The notes beneath the pieces were generated by a model. That model saw only the letters and a program-made list of their open reading frames with translations. It had not been told where the DNA came from and made no database searches. 64,000 nt of DNA from Streptomyces sp. NBC_01237 (GTDB lineage: Bacteria; Actinomycetota; Actinomycetes; Streptomycetales; Streptomycetaceae): NCBI RefSeq assembly GCF_035917275.1, contig NZ_CP108508.1:930001-994000 (forward strand), in the 5' to 3' direction. Numbering within the stretch: position 1 is the stretch's first letter; the number at the start of each line of letters is the position of its first letter. A program made the position numbers and the translations under genes. Below, piece by piece: positions 35,007-44,534 of this stretch.

Positions 35007-36361
35007 CCGTGGACGACACCCTGATGGACGTCCTGGCCGGGCACCGCCGTGGTGGCCGCGGCGACCGGCCCGCCCTGGTGGACCGGCGCCGGTCGGTGAC
35101 GTACGCCGAACTGGAACGCGAGGTCGGCGCACGGACGAGGGATCTGGCCTCATCGGGTGTCGGCCCCGGGGTGCGGACCGGGGTCGTGCTGACGAACCTG
35201 CTGGACTCGGTGGTCGACTTCGCCGCCGCGACCTCCCTGCACGCCCCGGTGCTGGTGCTCCAGGAGCAGGCCGGTGAGGCGGAACGCTCGGCCGCGCTGG
35301 CCGACTTCGGCGCCGAGCTGAGCGTCGAGGGCGCGGTGGTGACCCGGCTGCGGCCGGGCGGTGACCACGGCGGTGACCCGGCCTTCGCGGTCACCAGCTC
35401 GGGCACCGGCGGACGGCCGAAGGTGATCTCGCGCGAGTGGTCGGGAACCCTCCTCAACTCGGCCGGATTCGCCCATGGCCTGGGCCTCGACGCCGACGAC
35501 GTGGTGCTCACGACCAGCCCGCTGGGTCACAGTTACGCCATCGAGGCGGGCACCCTGGCCGTCCTCTACGCCGGTGCCTGTCAGGTGGTGCCCGCGGGAG
35601 CCCTGACACCGGCCCGGGCGGCACTCCTCGTGGAGCGCCACCGGCCCACCGTCCTTCAGAGCGTCCCGCTGGTCCTCGACTGGTGGGGGCAGGGTGACGT
35701 GGTGCGTGCGGGCTCCTGGAAGCGGTGCGTCAGCGCGGGCGACGCCCTGTCGGAGCAGGCGGCCGCGCCCTGGCGCGAGGCGGGGCTGACCGTCTACGAC
35801 CACTACGGCAACTCCGAGCTCGGCCAGCTGACCCTCAACCCTGTCGGGGGCGGCAGCGGTGTCGGGCACCCGCTGCCGGAGGTGAGGATCAGGGCGGGCG
35901 GCAGCGAGCCGGGGCCGGTCGCGGCGCGCTTCCCGGGTCTGTCCCCCGTACGCATGGAGGCGGGACGGGCGGTGCCGCTCGCCGACGAGGAGGGCTGGGT
36001 CAACACCGGTGACCTCGGGGTCTTCGGCGACGACGGGCTGCGGCTGACCGGGCGCAGCGATCTGCTCATCAATATCGGCGGCAACAAGATCTCGCCCGCC
36101 GAGGTGGAGGAGGTCCTGCGCGCCATGCCCGGGGTCAAGGACTGTGCCGTCGTGGGGCGGCCGGGACCCTCCGGCGACCACCAGGTATGGGCGTTCGTCG
36201 AAGCGGGCGCCGCCGAGTTCGACGCCGCCGTGCTGCGCCGGCGGGCCCGGGAGCAGCTGATGGCGGTGAAAGTGCCGACGGTGTTCCGCCGGGTCGACAA
36301 GCTGCCCCGGACCGGCAGCGGCAAGATCCGCCGGGGCCTGCTCATCGAGGAGGGCGGCTGA
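35003..36361 (+). CDS. Acyl-activating enzyme (4-hydroxybenzoate ligase candidate)
   Basis: A 452-residue ANL-superfamily adenylating enzyme (hyg12 by order). Core motifs are clear: A3 TSSGTGGRPKVIS, A5 VYDHYGNSELGQL, A7 GWVNTGDLG, A8 GRSDLLINIGGNKISPAEVE and A10 Lys in LPRTGSGKIRR. It should adenylate the aromatic starter and load it onto CoA or directly onto one of the two carrier proteins. It is somewhat shorter at the N-terminus than typical benzoate-CoA ligases. Confidence 0.88.
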   Translation: MTVDDTLMDVLAGHRRGGRGDRPALVDRRRSVTYAELEREVGARTRDLASSGVGPGVRTGVVLTNLLDSVVDFAAATSLHAPVLVLQEQAGEAERSAALADFGAELSVEGAVVTRLRPGGDHGGDPAFAVTSSGTGGRPKVISREWSGTLLNSAGFAHGLGLDADDVVLTTSPLGHSYAIEAGTLAVLYAGACQVVPAGALTPARAALLVERHRPTVLQSVPLVLDWWGQGDVVRAGSWKRCVSAGDALSEQAAAPWREAGLTVYDHYGNSELGQLTLNPVGGGSGVGHPLPEVRIRAGGSEPGPVAARFPGLSPVRMEAGRAVPLADEEGWVNTGDLGVFGDDGLRLTGRSDLLINIGGNKISPAEVEEVLRAMPGVKDCAVVGRPGPSGDHQVWAFVEAGAAEFDAAVLRRRAREQLMAVKVPTVFRRVDKLPRTGSGKIRRGLLIEEGG

Positions 36362-36419
36362 CGGCCGCCCCACCCCACCTGTCCGACATCCCACCATCGC
36401 CGACGAGAAGGAGAACACC

Positions 36420-36710
36420 ATGGCCGACGACGCCGTTTCCGAACCCGCGGACCGCGAACACGTGATGGAGCTCATCAGGACCGTCCTCGCGGAACGGCCC
36501 CATGTGCCCGACCAGCTCAGCGAGACGACCACGCTCGACGAGAGCGGCATCGACTCCCTGGACCTGATCGTGGTGCTGTCGCGCTTCGAGGAGAAGTGGG
36601 ACGTTCCCTACAGCGGGGAGGAGGCCGACTGGGCGTCCTTCGACAATCTGGGACACCTGGCCGACACCCTGGTCGCCCGGGCCCGTACCGTCGAGCGAGA
36701 ACGACGGTGA
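36420..36710 (+). CDS. Acyl carrier protein 2
   Basis: A 96-residue carrier protein (hyg13 by order) behind AGAAGGAG. The pantetheine serine is in LDESGIDSLDLIVVL. Its stop overlaps the GTG of the BtrH-like gene (GTGA), which is consistent with that protein using this carrier as its acyl donor. Confidence 0.9.
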   Translation: MADDAVSEPADREHVMELIRTVLAERPHVPDQLSETTTLDESGIDSLDLIVVLSRFEEKWDVPYSGEEADWASFDNLGHLADTLVARARTVERERR

Positions 36711-37750
36711 CGGCCCCGGCGGTTCCCCGGTTCGACCAGCTGGGCGCGCTGGGCTGGCAGGACCGGGCGCTCGACGGTCTGAACTGCGTACTGCGCTGCG
36801 TCGAGTCCGTCCTCGCGTTCCGGGGGCTCGGACCCCAGGAAGTGGCCCGCGCGCTCAACGGCCCGCTGGACCCGGTCGGCCGGGATCTGGCCAAGGACTT
36901 CGACGGCTGCCGGGTGAACTACCGCACCGACTTCGACGACGGCTCCCGCAATGTGCCGTTCGTCCTGGAGAGCCTCTCCGCGGGAGAGCCGGTCATGGTC
37001 CTGCCGGACCGGTTCCATCTGCCCGGCGATGTGTACGAGGGGCGCTTCCACTTCCACGACCACGCGGTCCTCGCGGTGGACTGGTCGCCCGAGGACAGCG
37101 TGATGTCCGTACTGGACACCGACGCCGATCCGGCCGACGGCTTCCGCAGGCACTGGACGCTGACCCCCGCCCTGCGGGCGCTCTTCACCTGGGTGGGCAC
37201 GGTCTCCGTGACGGGCGAGCCGGACCGGCGGGATCCGCAGGAGTACTTCGCCGAACGGCTGGACCGGGACACCGCGTTGCTCTCGGTGGGAGCGCGCGCT
37301 CTCGACGACCTCATCGAGGAGCTGACCGGGACGGGGCTCGAAGCGGTGACCGCCCGTGCCCTGCACCTCCTGGTGCTCGGTGACATCCAGCCCCAGCTGT
37401 TCATCTACGCCAATGCCCTCGCCGTCCCGCCCTCCTCGGGCGAACCACTGGTGCTGCCCCCGGAGCTGGCGGCGGTGCGCACGGCCGCGCTGGAGGCCCG
37501 GGTGCACGCCAAACGTCTGGGCATCGCCCTCATCGCGGCGCACGAGAAGCCGGATCCGCTCGCGGTCTATCCGCGTGTGCTGCCGCTGAGCCGGCCGCTG
37601 CGCGACGCCATGGAACGGCTGCGCGAGGCTCTGGTGGCGGCGGGCGGCCGGGAGGGTCCCGCCGACCCCACCGCGACGGACCGGCTGCGCGCACGGTTCG
37701 CGCAGATCGAGAGCATCAACTTCCCCGTACGCGAGGAGGCGACGGCATGA
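36707..37750 (+). CDS. BtrH-like acyl-ACP transferase (amide-forming candidate)
   Basis: A 347-residue protein starting with the GTG overlapping the ACP stop. The N-terminal part has [19 protein letters not shown] and [12 protein letters not shown], which fit the Cys and His/Asp of the BtrH_N-type domain; the C-terminal half is helical and of DUF4872 character. BtrH transfers an acyl group from a carrier protein to an aminoglycoside amine in butirosin biosynthesis. No other amide-bond enzyme is visible in the cluster, so this is the best candidate to join the aryl-acryloyl chain to the aminocyclitol (inference). hyg14 by order. Confidence 0.62.
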   Translation: MTAPAVPRFDQLGALGWQDRALDGLNCVLRCVESVLAFRGLGPQEVARALNGPLDPVGRDLAKDFDGCRVNYRTDFDDGSRNVPFVLESLSAGEPVMVLPDRFHLPGDVYEGRFHFHDHAVLAVDWSPEDSVMSVLDTDADPADGFRRHWTLTPALRALFTWVGTVSVTGEPDRRDPQEYFAERLDRDTALLSVGARALDDLIEELTGTGLEAVTARALHLLVLGDIQPQLFIYANALAVPPSSGEPLVLPPELAAVRTAALEARVHAKRLGIALIAAHEKPDPLAVYPRVLPLSRPLRDAMERLREALVAAGGREGPADPTATDRLRARFAQIESINFPVREEATA

Positions 37751-38487
37751 GCGTGCCGGTGGCCCTGGTGACCGGCGGCTCCGGCCCGCTGGGGCAGGCG
37801 ATCGCGCACGCCTTGGCCCGGTCGGGCCACGCCGTCGCGGTGCACGCGCACCGCAACGAGGAGGGAGCGGCGGCCGCGGTCCGCGAACTGCGCGCCGCGG
37901 GCGCCGCCGCCCACGCGGTGGCCGGCGATCTGTCCCGCCCCGGCAGCGGCGCGCGGGTGGTGGGTGAAGTGGTCGAGGAGTTCGGCCGCCTCGACACCCT
38001 CGTCGTCAACGCCGGGGTCCACCGTGACCGGCTGCTCCTGAACGTGCCGGAGGAGGAGTGGGACGAACAGCTCGCGGTCAATCTGACCGGGGCCTTCGGC
38101 TGTGTGCGGGCCGGGGTGCGGGCCATGACCCGGCACTCCGGCGGGCGGATCGTCCTGGTGTCGTCGGTGGCCGGGCTGCGCGGCCAGCCCGGCCAGGCCG
38201 CCTACGCGGCCACCAAGTCCGGTCTGCACGGACTGGCGTGGACCACCGCCAGGGAGTACGGGCGGTACGGCATCACCTGCAACTGCGTGGCACCCGGACT
38301 GATCGCCGACACCCCCGCCTACGCCGGCCTGTCCGCCGGGGCGCGCGAGGCGGTGGTGGACCGCACCCCCCTGGGCCGGCCGGGCCGGGCCGAGGAGATC
38401 GCCTCGGTGGTGTCCTTCCTCTGCTCCCCGGCGGCCTCGTACGTGTCCGGGCAGGTGATCGCGGTGGACGGCGGGATGACGGCATGA
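37747..38487 (+). CDS. SDR ketoreductase, FabG type
   Basis: A 246-residue classical short-chain reductase. It has the cofactor motif [17 protein letters not shown], the NAG motif ([14 protein letters not shown]), the catalytic Ser in LVSSVAG and the YAATK pair, with the FabG-type ending [12 protein letters not shown]. It would reduce the beta-keto-acyl-ACP before dehydration to the 2-methylacryloyl chain. hyg15 by order. Confidence 0.92.
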   Translation: MSVPVALVTGGSGPLGQAIAHALARSGHAVAVHAHRNEEGAAAAVRELRAAGAAAHAVAGDLSRPGSGARVVGEVVEEFGRLDTLVVNAGVHRDRLLLNVPEEEWDEQLAVNLTGAFGCVRAGVRAMTRHSGGRIVLVSSVAGLRGQPGQAAYAATKSGLHGLAWTTAREYGRYGITCNCVAPGLIADTPAYAGLSAGAREAVVDRTPLGRPGRAEEIASVVSFLCSPAASYVSGQVIAVDGGMTA

Positions 38488-38534
38488 GCACAACCGACCG
38501 GCACGACGAGCGGGACGAGCAGGAGGACGTGTGA
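38484..38534 (+). CDS. 16-residue coupling ORF between ketoreductase and glycosyltransferase
   Basis: The ketoreductase stop overlaps an ATG at 38484 that opens a 16-codon frame, [16 protein letters not shown], whose stop overlaps the GTG of the glycosyltransferase (GTGTGA). The peptide is highly charged and has no known relative; its likely role is to carry ribosomes from one gene to the next. Confidence 0.4.
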   Translation: MSTTDRHDERDEQEDV

Positions 38535-39823
38535 GCGAGCGAGTGTTGTTCTTCCCCTGGGGCTGGGGAGGCGGCGCGGCCTACACCGGCCGCTGCCTCG
38601 CCCTGGCCTCCGAACTGGCCGGGGCCGGCGACGAGGTGGCGTTCGCGGACTGCGGCATCAACTCCATGGTGCGCGAGGCCGGGTTCACGGTGCTGGAGTC
38701 CGAGCCCGAGGCTCCCCGCCCGCCGGACCGGCACCCGATGCCCTCGTATCTGCCCTTCGCCGACGTGGAGCGCGTGTTCGCGATCGCCGCGAGCTACCAC
38801 CGTATCGAGCGGGTGGAGCGACGGCTCGCGGCCGACGCCCGGCTCATCGAGGAGTACCGGCCCACCCTGGTCGTCATCGACATGTGCCCGACCGCGGCGC
38901 TCGCCGCGCGGGCCGCCGGGATCCCCGTCGTCTCCCTTGCCGACGCGGACTTCATCACCCCGCGGGAGAACGGCTGGATGCCCTGGTCGACGGTCACACC
39001 GCGCACCCTGTTGCCCCACCCCTCCAGCCTGCCGGTGTGGGACCGGGTCTCACGCGAGCTGGGCCTGGGCGAGGTGAGCCGGGCGGAGCACCTGCTGTGG
39101 GGCGAGGTCACCCTGGTCTCCAGCCTCGCCGACCTCGAACCGGTCGAGGGACCGCCTCACCGGGGCGCCCTCCACTTCGTCGGACCGATGTACTGGAACC
39201 CGCCGGGCGCGGCCGGGTCCGCTCCCCCGGACACGGACCGGCCGAAGGTCTACGTCACCATCGGCAGCGGCGGCACGGTGGGCCGCCAGGCCCTGCAGAA
39301 CGTGCTCGACGCGTGCGCGGACCAGCCGTGGACCGTGTACGTCTCCAGCGGCTTCGCCTTCGAGGGCGATCTGGTGGTGCCCGACAACGTCGTGGTGGCG
39401 GGCTTCACCGGGCTCGACACCCCGCTGGAGTGGGCGGACGTGGTGGTCAGCCACGGCGGTTCGGCCACGGTGCTGGCCACTCTGCTGCACGGCAGGCCGT
39501 CGGTCGTGATGCCGTTCATGTCCGAGCAGGAGATGAACGGCCGTGAGCTCGTCGATGCGACCGGCGCAGGGGTGCTGCTGAGGACCAGCCGGACCACCGC
39601 GTACGGACGGCTCGCCTTCAGCGACCGCTACTCCGGCCCCTCCGACCAGCCCTGCGTCGGCGTCGGCGACATTCGCCGGGGCATCACCGAGGTCCTGGGC
39701 GACGCGACGTACACCGAACGTGCGGCCGCCTGGGGGAAGCGGCTGCGGGCGCGCCGGGAAACGGCCGACCTGGTGTCCCTCGCCCATTCGGCCGCCCCGC
39801 ACCGGGCGGAGGCGCACCGATGA
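38531..39823 (+). CDS. GT1-type glycosyltransferase
   Basis: A 430-residue GT-B enzyme. The N-terminal acceptor domain starts VLFFPWGWGGGAAYTGRCLA, and the C-terminal donor domain has VYVTIGSGGTVG and the conserved signature WADVVVSHGGSATVLATLLH followed by PSVVMPFMSEQEMN. It is the only glycosyltransferase in the cluster, so it should attach the deoxyhexofuranose to the phenolic oxygen. hyg16 by order. GGAGGACGT precedes the GTG. Confidence 0.88.
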   Translation: MSERVLFFPWGWGGGAAYTGRCLALASELAGAGDEVAFADCGINSMVREAGFTVLESEPEAPRPPDRHPMPSYLPFADVERVFAIAASYHRIERVERRLAADARLIEEYRPTLVVIDMCPTAALAARAAGIPVVSLADADFITPRENGWMPWSTVTPRTLLPHPSSLPVWDRVSRELGLGEVSRAEHLLWGEVTLVSSLADLEPVEGPPHRGALHFVGPMYWNPPGAAGSAPPDTDRPKVYVTIGSGGTVGRQALQNVLDACADQPWTVYVSSGFAFEGDLVVPDNVVVAGFTGLDTPLEWADVVVSHGGSATVLATLLHGRPSVVMPFMSEQEMNGRELVDATGAGVLLRTSRTTAYGRLAFSDRYSGPSDQPCVGVGDIRRGITEVLGDATYTERAAAWGKRLRARRETADLVSLAHSAAPHRAEAHR

Positions 39824-40812
39824 ACGAGGACCTGCGCGTGGCGATCGTGGGCTGCGGCCGGATCGGCGCGATGTACGCCGAACACCTCGACGCACTGGGC
39901 CCCTTCCGGCTGGTGTGTGTGGATGCCGAGCGCGACCGGGCCGAGAAGCTGGCGCGGTCGGTGGCCTCGGGCACGGTCGCGGACTCCGTCGAGGACCTGG
40001 TGGAGCGGGGTTGTGACGCGGCGCTGGTGACGGCGGCCACCACCAGCCACCCCGAACTGGTCGGCGCGCTCGTCGACGCCCGGATCCCGGTGCTGTGCGA
40101 GAAGCCGCTGACCACCGACCTGGCCCGGACCGAGGCCCTGGGGCTGCGGGCGGAGGAGCACGGGGTGCCTCTGTGGGTGGGCTTCCAGCGCCACTTCGAC
40201 CCCGGCTTCGCCGATCTGCGGGCCCGGACCGCCGAGGGCAGGGTGGGCCGGGTGCAGCTGCTGCGGCTGGTCTCGCACGATGTATCGATGCCGCCGCTGG
40301 CCCGGCTGCGCGAGAGCGGCTCGATCTTCACCGATCTGATGCTGCACGACTTCGACATGGTGCGGTGGCTGACCGGGCGCGGCATCGTCCAGGTCGTCGC
40401 CGACGGCTCGGCACTGTCCGAGCCGGAGCTCGCCGGCATCGGCGACTTCGACACGGTCACCGCGCTGCTGCGGCTGGACGACGGCGCCCTGGCCGCGCTC
40501 TCGGCCGGCCGCCTGCAACCCGTGGGCTACGACGTGCGCGCCGAGGTGCTGGCCGAGAACGGCAATCTGGAGGCCGCCCTGACCCATGCGCGCACCCCCG
40601 GCGAGGGCGGCGCACCCGAACCGCGCTTCCGGGGTTACTGGGACCGGTTCGCCACCGCGTACCGCCACCAGGTGGAGGCGTTCTTGACGATGGCGGCGGG
40701 CGGACCCGCCGATCCGGCCTCGGGCGGCTGGCGCGACTCCTACGAGGCGCTGCGGTGTGCGCTGGCCGCCGAGCGGTCGGCTCGCTCGGGATCCGTACCG
40801 GTGAAGCTGTGA
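39820..40812 (+). CDS. hyg17: Gfo/Idh/MocA dehydrogenase (myo-inositol dehydrogenase)
   Basis: A 330-residue NAD-dependent dehydrogenase with Rossmann motif [17 protein letters not shown], the family EKP motif ([11 protein letters not shown]) and the catalytic Asp/His region [15 protein letters not shown]. It should oxidise myo-inositol to the keto-inositol that the aminotransferase at 31592 aminates. Family and place match hyg17. The start overlaps the glycosyltransferase stop. Confidence 0.9.
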   Translation: MNEDLRVAIVGCGRIGAMYAEHLDALGPFRLVCVDAERDRAEKLARSVASGTVADSVEDLVERGCDAALVTAATTSHPELVGALVDARIPVLCEKPLTTDLARTEALGLRAEEHGVPLWVGFQRHFDPGFADLRARTAEGRVGRVQLLRLVSHDVSMPPLARLRESGSIFTDLMLHDFDMVRWLTGRGIVQVVADGSALSEPELAGIGDFDTVTALLRLDDGALAALSAGRLQPVGYDVRAEVLAENGNLEAALTHARTPGEGGAPEPRFRGYWDRFATAYRHQVEAFLTMAAGGPADPASGGWRDSYEALRCALAAERSARSGSVPVKL

Positions 40813-40912
40813 CCGTCGCCCGTACGCGTACTCCTCACGCTCCTGTGACATCTCCTCCGAACGACAGTCTCCCAACCCCGTTGCCGTAGAGCGACTTGAC
40901 GAAGGGAACACC

Positions 40913-42010
40913 ATGGGCAGGATCCGCGTAGCGATCGCCGGGGTCGGCAACTGCGCCGCCTCACTCGTCCAGGGAGTGCACTACTACGCCGACGCGGACC
41001 CCGCGGCCCGTGTCCCCGGGCTCATGCACGTCGAGTTCGGCGGCTATCACGTACACGACCTGGAGTTCGTCGCCGCGTTCGACGTGGACGCCAAGAAGGT
41101 CGGGCAGGACCTGTCGTCCGCCATCTCGCGGTCGGAGAACAACACGGTCAAGATCTGCGATGTGCCGCCCACCGGTGTCACTGTTCTCCGGGGGCCCACC
41201 CTGGACGGTCTGGGCCACTACTACCGGGAAGCCATCACGGAGTCGGCGGAGGACCCGGCCGATGTCGTCGCGGCGCTCCGCGAGAGCCGGGCCGACGTCC
41301 TGGTCTCGTATCTGCCGGTCGGCAGCGAGGAGGCCGACCGGTTCTACGCGCAGTGCGCCATCGACGCCGGTGTGGCGTTCGTCAACGCCCTGCCGGTGTT
41401 CATCGCCTCCGACCCGCACTGGGCGGCCAAGTTCGCCGAGGCCGGTGTGCCGATCATCGGCGACGACATCAAGTCCCAGGTGGGCGCCACCATCACCCAC
41501 CGCGTCCTGGCCAGGCTGCTCGAGGACCGCGGTGTCCACCTCGAACGCACCATGCAGCTCAACGTCGGTGGGAACATGGACTTCCGCAACATGCTGGAGC
41601 GCGAGCGTCTGTTGTCGAAGAAGACATCGAAGACCCAGTCGGTGACCTCCCAGATCGAGCGCGACCTGGGCAAGGACAACGTGCACATCGGACCGTCGGA
41701 CCATGTGCCGTGGCTCGCCGACCGCAAATGGGCGTATGTGCGCCTGGAGGGGCGCGCGTTCGGCGACGTACCGCTGTCCCTGGAGTACAAGCTGGAGGTG
41801 TGGGATTCACCGAACTCGGCGGGGGTCATCATCGACGCCGTCCGCGCTGCCAAGATCGCACTCGACCGGGGTGTGGGCGGCCCGCTGCTCGCCCCGTCGT
41901 CGTACTTCATGAAGTCGCCCCCGGAGCAGTACCGCGACTCCGATGCCTTCGACGCAGTCGAGGCCTTCATCGCCGCCACTCCGACCCCCGGGCGGCGAGC
42001 ACATCAATGA
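40913..42010 (+). CDS. hyg18: myo-Inositol-1-phosphate synthase
   Basis: A 365-residue enzyme, the length of actinobacterial Ino1. Conserved parts include [40 protein letters not shown], the active-site region [20 protein letters not shown] and [12 protein letters not shown]. It cyclises glucose-6-phosphate to inositol-1-phosphate, providing a dedicated supply for the aminocyclitol. A 100-base gap separates it from the dehydrogenase; GAAGGGAACACC precedes the ATG. Confidence 0.96.
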   Translation: MGRIRVAIAGVGNCAASLVQGVHYYADADPAARVPGLMHVEFGGYHVHDLEFVAAFDVDAKKVGQDLSSAISRSENNTVKICDVPPTGVTVLRGPTLDGLGHYYREAITESAEDPADVVAALRESRADVLVSYLPVGSEEADRFYAQCAIDAGVAFVNALPVFIASDPHWAAKFAEAGVPIIGDDIKSQVGATITHRVLARLLEDRGVHLERTMQLNVGGNMDFRNMLERERLLSKKTSKTQSVTSQIERDLGKDNVHIGPSDHVPWLADRKWAYVRLEGRAFGDVPLSLEYKLEVWDSPNSAGVIIDAVRAAKIALDRGVGGPLLAPSSYFMKSPPEQYRDSDAFDAVEAFIAATPTPGRRAHQ

Positions 42011-42052
42011 ACCACCGGCCCCGTACGCGGACCGAGAAAGAAGGGGACACCT

Positions 42053-43321
42053 GTGAGCTCCGATCCTGCCACCCTGGCGCCCGAGTCCGTCCGCGAACGG
42101 GACTTCCGCCTGTTGTGGATCGGCAGCGGTATCAGCCAGCTGTGCGGGATGGCGACGGTGGTCGCCTTCCCGCTGCTCGCGGCTCAGACGCTGGGCGCCT
42201 CTGTCGGTGAGGTCGGCCTCATCACAGCGGCGGGGTATCTGCCCTGGCTGATCCTCACTCTGCCCGCCGGCGTGTACAGCACACGGCTGCCCCCGCGCGT
42301 CGTGCTGCTGCTGGCCGACCTGAGCCGCGCCGCGGTCGTGACCCTCGTACCGGTCCTGTCGGTCACCGGCCATCTCGCCCTGTGGCATCTGTACCTGTCC
42401 AATGTGCTGGTCAGCTGCGCGACCGTGTTCTACGAGATCGTGTATCTGTCCATGCCGCCACGGATGCTGCCGAAGGACAAACTCGTCTACGGCAACATCC
42501 GCCTCCAGATCGCCCGCGCGGTCTCCCTGGCCTTCGGCCCGACCCTGGCGGGCTTCACCGTGCAGCTGGCCGGTCCCGAGAGCGCGCCCCTGCTCAACTC
42601 CGTGGGGTTCATCGCGTCCGCCTCCTGCAATCTGCTGATGCGCTCCCGCATCCGGTCCGCCAAGAGCGCGAACCGCACCTCGGGCCTGTGGGCCGAACTC
42701 TCCGAGGCCGCCCGGTTCATCGCCAAGCGGCCGGTGATGCTGGCCTCGATCGCCGGCTCGGCGGTCGGCAACTGCTGCTTCGCCGCCTACGAGGCGCTCG
42801 TCATCATCTTCCTCGCCCATGACGTCGGCATCACCCCGGGCACTCTGGGCATGCTGCTCGGGTCGGTCGGCATCGGCGGTCTGATCGGCGCGTTCAGCGC
42901 GGGCAAGGTCAGCAGACGGCTGGGCACCGCCCGCGCCGTGTGGCTGCCCGCCGCCGTCCTGGCACCGGCGGGCCTGCTTCTGCCGCTGACCCAACAGGGC
43001 CCGGGGCTGCTGCTGTTCCTGTGCGGCGCCCTGCTCTTCCACGCCGGGTTCTCCATCTTCACGGTCGGTCAGGCCCTCCTCGTCCAACTGCTCACCCCTC
43101 CCGACCTGTTGAACCGGACGGTGGCCTGCGTACGGTTCGTCAGCCGCGGGATGCTCTTCTTCGGCGGACTGGTCGGCGGCGGACTGGGCAGTCTGTTCGG
43201 CCCCCGCCTCGGGCTGACCGTCGTGATGCTCCTCTGGCTCACCGCCCCCATCATCACCGCGTCCTCGCACCTACGGTTCTGGCGGGACATCCCCACGCGG
43301 GACGATCCCACTTTGGAGTGA
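42053..43321 (+). CDS. hyg19: MFS exporter
   Basis: A 422-residue transporter with twelve hydrophobic segments; FRLLWIGSGISQLCGMATVV starts helix 1. It belongs to the MFS_3/enterobactin-exporter-like group. In the hygromycin A cluster a proton-gradient-dependent exporter (hyg19) is linked to the last oxidation step and export, as I recall. The GTG start follows AAGGGGACACCT. Confidence 0.88.
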   Translation: MSSDPATLAPESVRERDFRLLWIGSGISQLCGMATVVAFPLLAAQTLGASVGEVGLITAAGYLPWLILTLPAGVYSTRLPPRVVLLLADLSRAAVVTLVPVLSVTGHLALWHLYLSNVLVSCATVFYEIVYLSMPPRMLPKDKLVYGNIRLQIARAVSLAFGPTLAGFTVQLAGPESAPLLNSVGFIASASCNLLMRSRIRSAKSANRTSGLWAELSEAARFIAKRPVMLASIAGSAVGNCCFAAYEALVIIFLAHDVGITPGTLGMLLGSVGIGGLIGAFSAGKVSRRLGTARAVWLPAAVLAPAGLLLPLTQQGPGLLLFLCGALLFHAGFSIFTVGQALLVQLLTPPDLLNRTVACVRFVSRGMLFFGGLVGGGLGSLFGPRLGLTVVMLLWLTAPIITASSHLRFWRDIPTRDDPTLE

Positions 43322-43325
43322 CCAC

Positions 43326-44441
43326 ATGACTGAGACGCTCGATATCGTCATCACCACCATCGGTTCCGGCTCGTTCCTGGAGCACTACGACGACACGCTC
43401 GCCGAGGACGGCGCCCGTCTCGTCGTCATCCCCGACCGGAAGACCCCGAGGGCGTTCTACGACGCCTGTGACAAGGCCCGCGCCCGGGGCGCCGACATCG
43501 TCTCCCCCGATGTCGAGGAGCAGGACCGGCTGCTGGCGAAGCTGGGTGTGCCCGATCTGATCCCGTACGACTCCGACAACCGCCGGAACATCGGCTATCT
43601 GCTGTCGTACCTCAACGGCAGCGCGCTGACCGTCTCCATGGACGACGACAACCTGCCGATCGACCGCCCCTTCCTGGACGAGCACCGGATCGTGCTTCAA
43701 GGACCGGTGGACCACCGTGTGGTGTCGGCGGCGGACGGCTGGTTCAACGCCTGCGACCTGCTCGACGTCGAGCCGTGCCGGGTCTTCCCGCGCGGCTTCC
43801 CCTACGGCCCGAGGGGGGAGGCCGCGGAGCTCACCGCCGCGGAGGAGGTGGCCGATGTCAGGATCAACGCCGGTCTGTGGCTGGACGATCCGGATGTGGA
43901 CGCGGTGACACGGCTCGCGGTCCGGCCGCGTGTCACCGCCTACCGGGGCAACCCCGCCGTGCTCGCCAAGGACACCTGGTGCCCCGTCAACTCGCAGAAC
44001 ACCGCGATCCACCACGACGCGCTGCCCGCCTACTACTTCCTGCGCATGGGCCAGCCCATCGGCGGGGCCGCCGTCGAACGCTTCGGCGACATCTTCAGCG
44101 GCTACTTCGTCGCGGCCTGCGCCAAACACCTCGACCACTCGGTGCGGTTCGGCGGGCCACTGGTCAACCACGAGCGTAATGAGCACGATCTGCTCAACGA
44201 CCTCGCCATCGAGCTGCCGGCGATTCGCTTCATGGACGAACTCCTTGATTGGCTGCGGGAGTTCAGGCTCGATGGCAACGACTACCAGGAGGCGTACACC
44301 TCACTCAGCTACGGCCTCCAGGACTTCGCCGAACAAGCGCGGGGCCGGGCATGGTCGCCGGAGGCACGGGCATTCCTGCACCGCAGCGCCCATCTCATGC
44401 GCACCTGGCTGACCGCCGTACGCCGTATCGACGGCTCCTGA
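43326..44441 (+). CDS. RGP-family NDP-sugar pyranose/furanose mutase
   Basis: A 371-residue protein of the reversibly-glycosylated-polypeptide/UDP-arabinopyranose mutase family, otherwise best known from plants. Diagnostic parts are TLDIVITTIGSGSFLEHY, the DDD motif in VSMDDDNLPIDRPFLD, and WCPVNSQNTAIHHDALPAYY. The A201A pathway contains a related mutase (MtdL, as I recall). Here it should convert the GDP-6-deoxyhexopyranose to the furanose used by the glycosyltransferase. hyg20 by order. Last gene of the rightward operon, before a terminator. Confidence 0.83.
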   Translation: MTETLDIVITTIGSGSFLEHYDDTLAEDGARLVVIPDRKTPRAFYDACDKARARGADIVSPDVEEQDRLLAKLGVPDLIPYDSDNRRNIGYLLSYLNGSALTVSMDDDNLPIDRPFLDEHRIVLQGPVDHRVVSAADGWFNACDLLDVEPCRVFPRGFPYGPRGEAAELTAAEEVADVRINAGLWLDDPDVDAVTRLAVRPRVTAYRGNPAVLAKDTWCPVNSQNTAIHHDALPAYYFLRMGQPIGGAAVERFGDIFSGYFVAACAKHLDHSVRFGGPLVNHERNEHDLLNDLAIELPAIRFMDELLDWLREFRLDGNDYQEAYTSLSYGLQDFAEQARGRAWSPEARAFLHRSAHLMRTWLTAVRRIDGS

Positions 44442-44448
44442 ACCGACA

Positions 44449-44494
44449 GCGCCCCCTGCCCGGGAGCCCTGTGCGGGACCCCGGGTGGGGGCGC
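44449..44494. terminator. Bidirectional hairpin between mutase and phosphotransferase genes
   Basis: GCGCCCCCTGCCCGGG (44449-44464) pairs with CCCGGGTGGGGGCGC (44480-44494) with one bulge, in the 93-base gap between two convergent genes. Confidence 0.75.
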
Positions 44495-44534
44495 GTTCCC
44501 ACCGGGTTTCCGGCGGGACGTCACGGCCGTACGG

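Noticed and set aside
36596..37750. Longer version of the BtrH-like protein starting inside ACP2
   Set aside because: The extra residues are out-of-frame translation of the ACP; GTG at 36707 overlapping the ACP stop is the consistent start.
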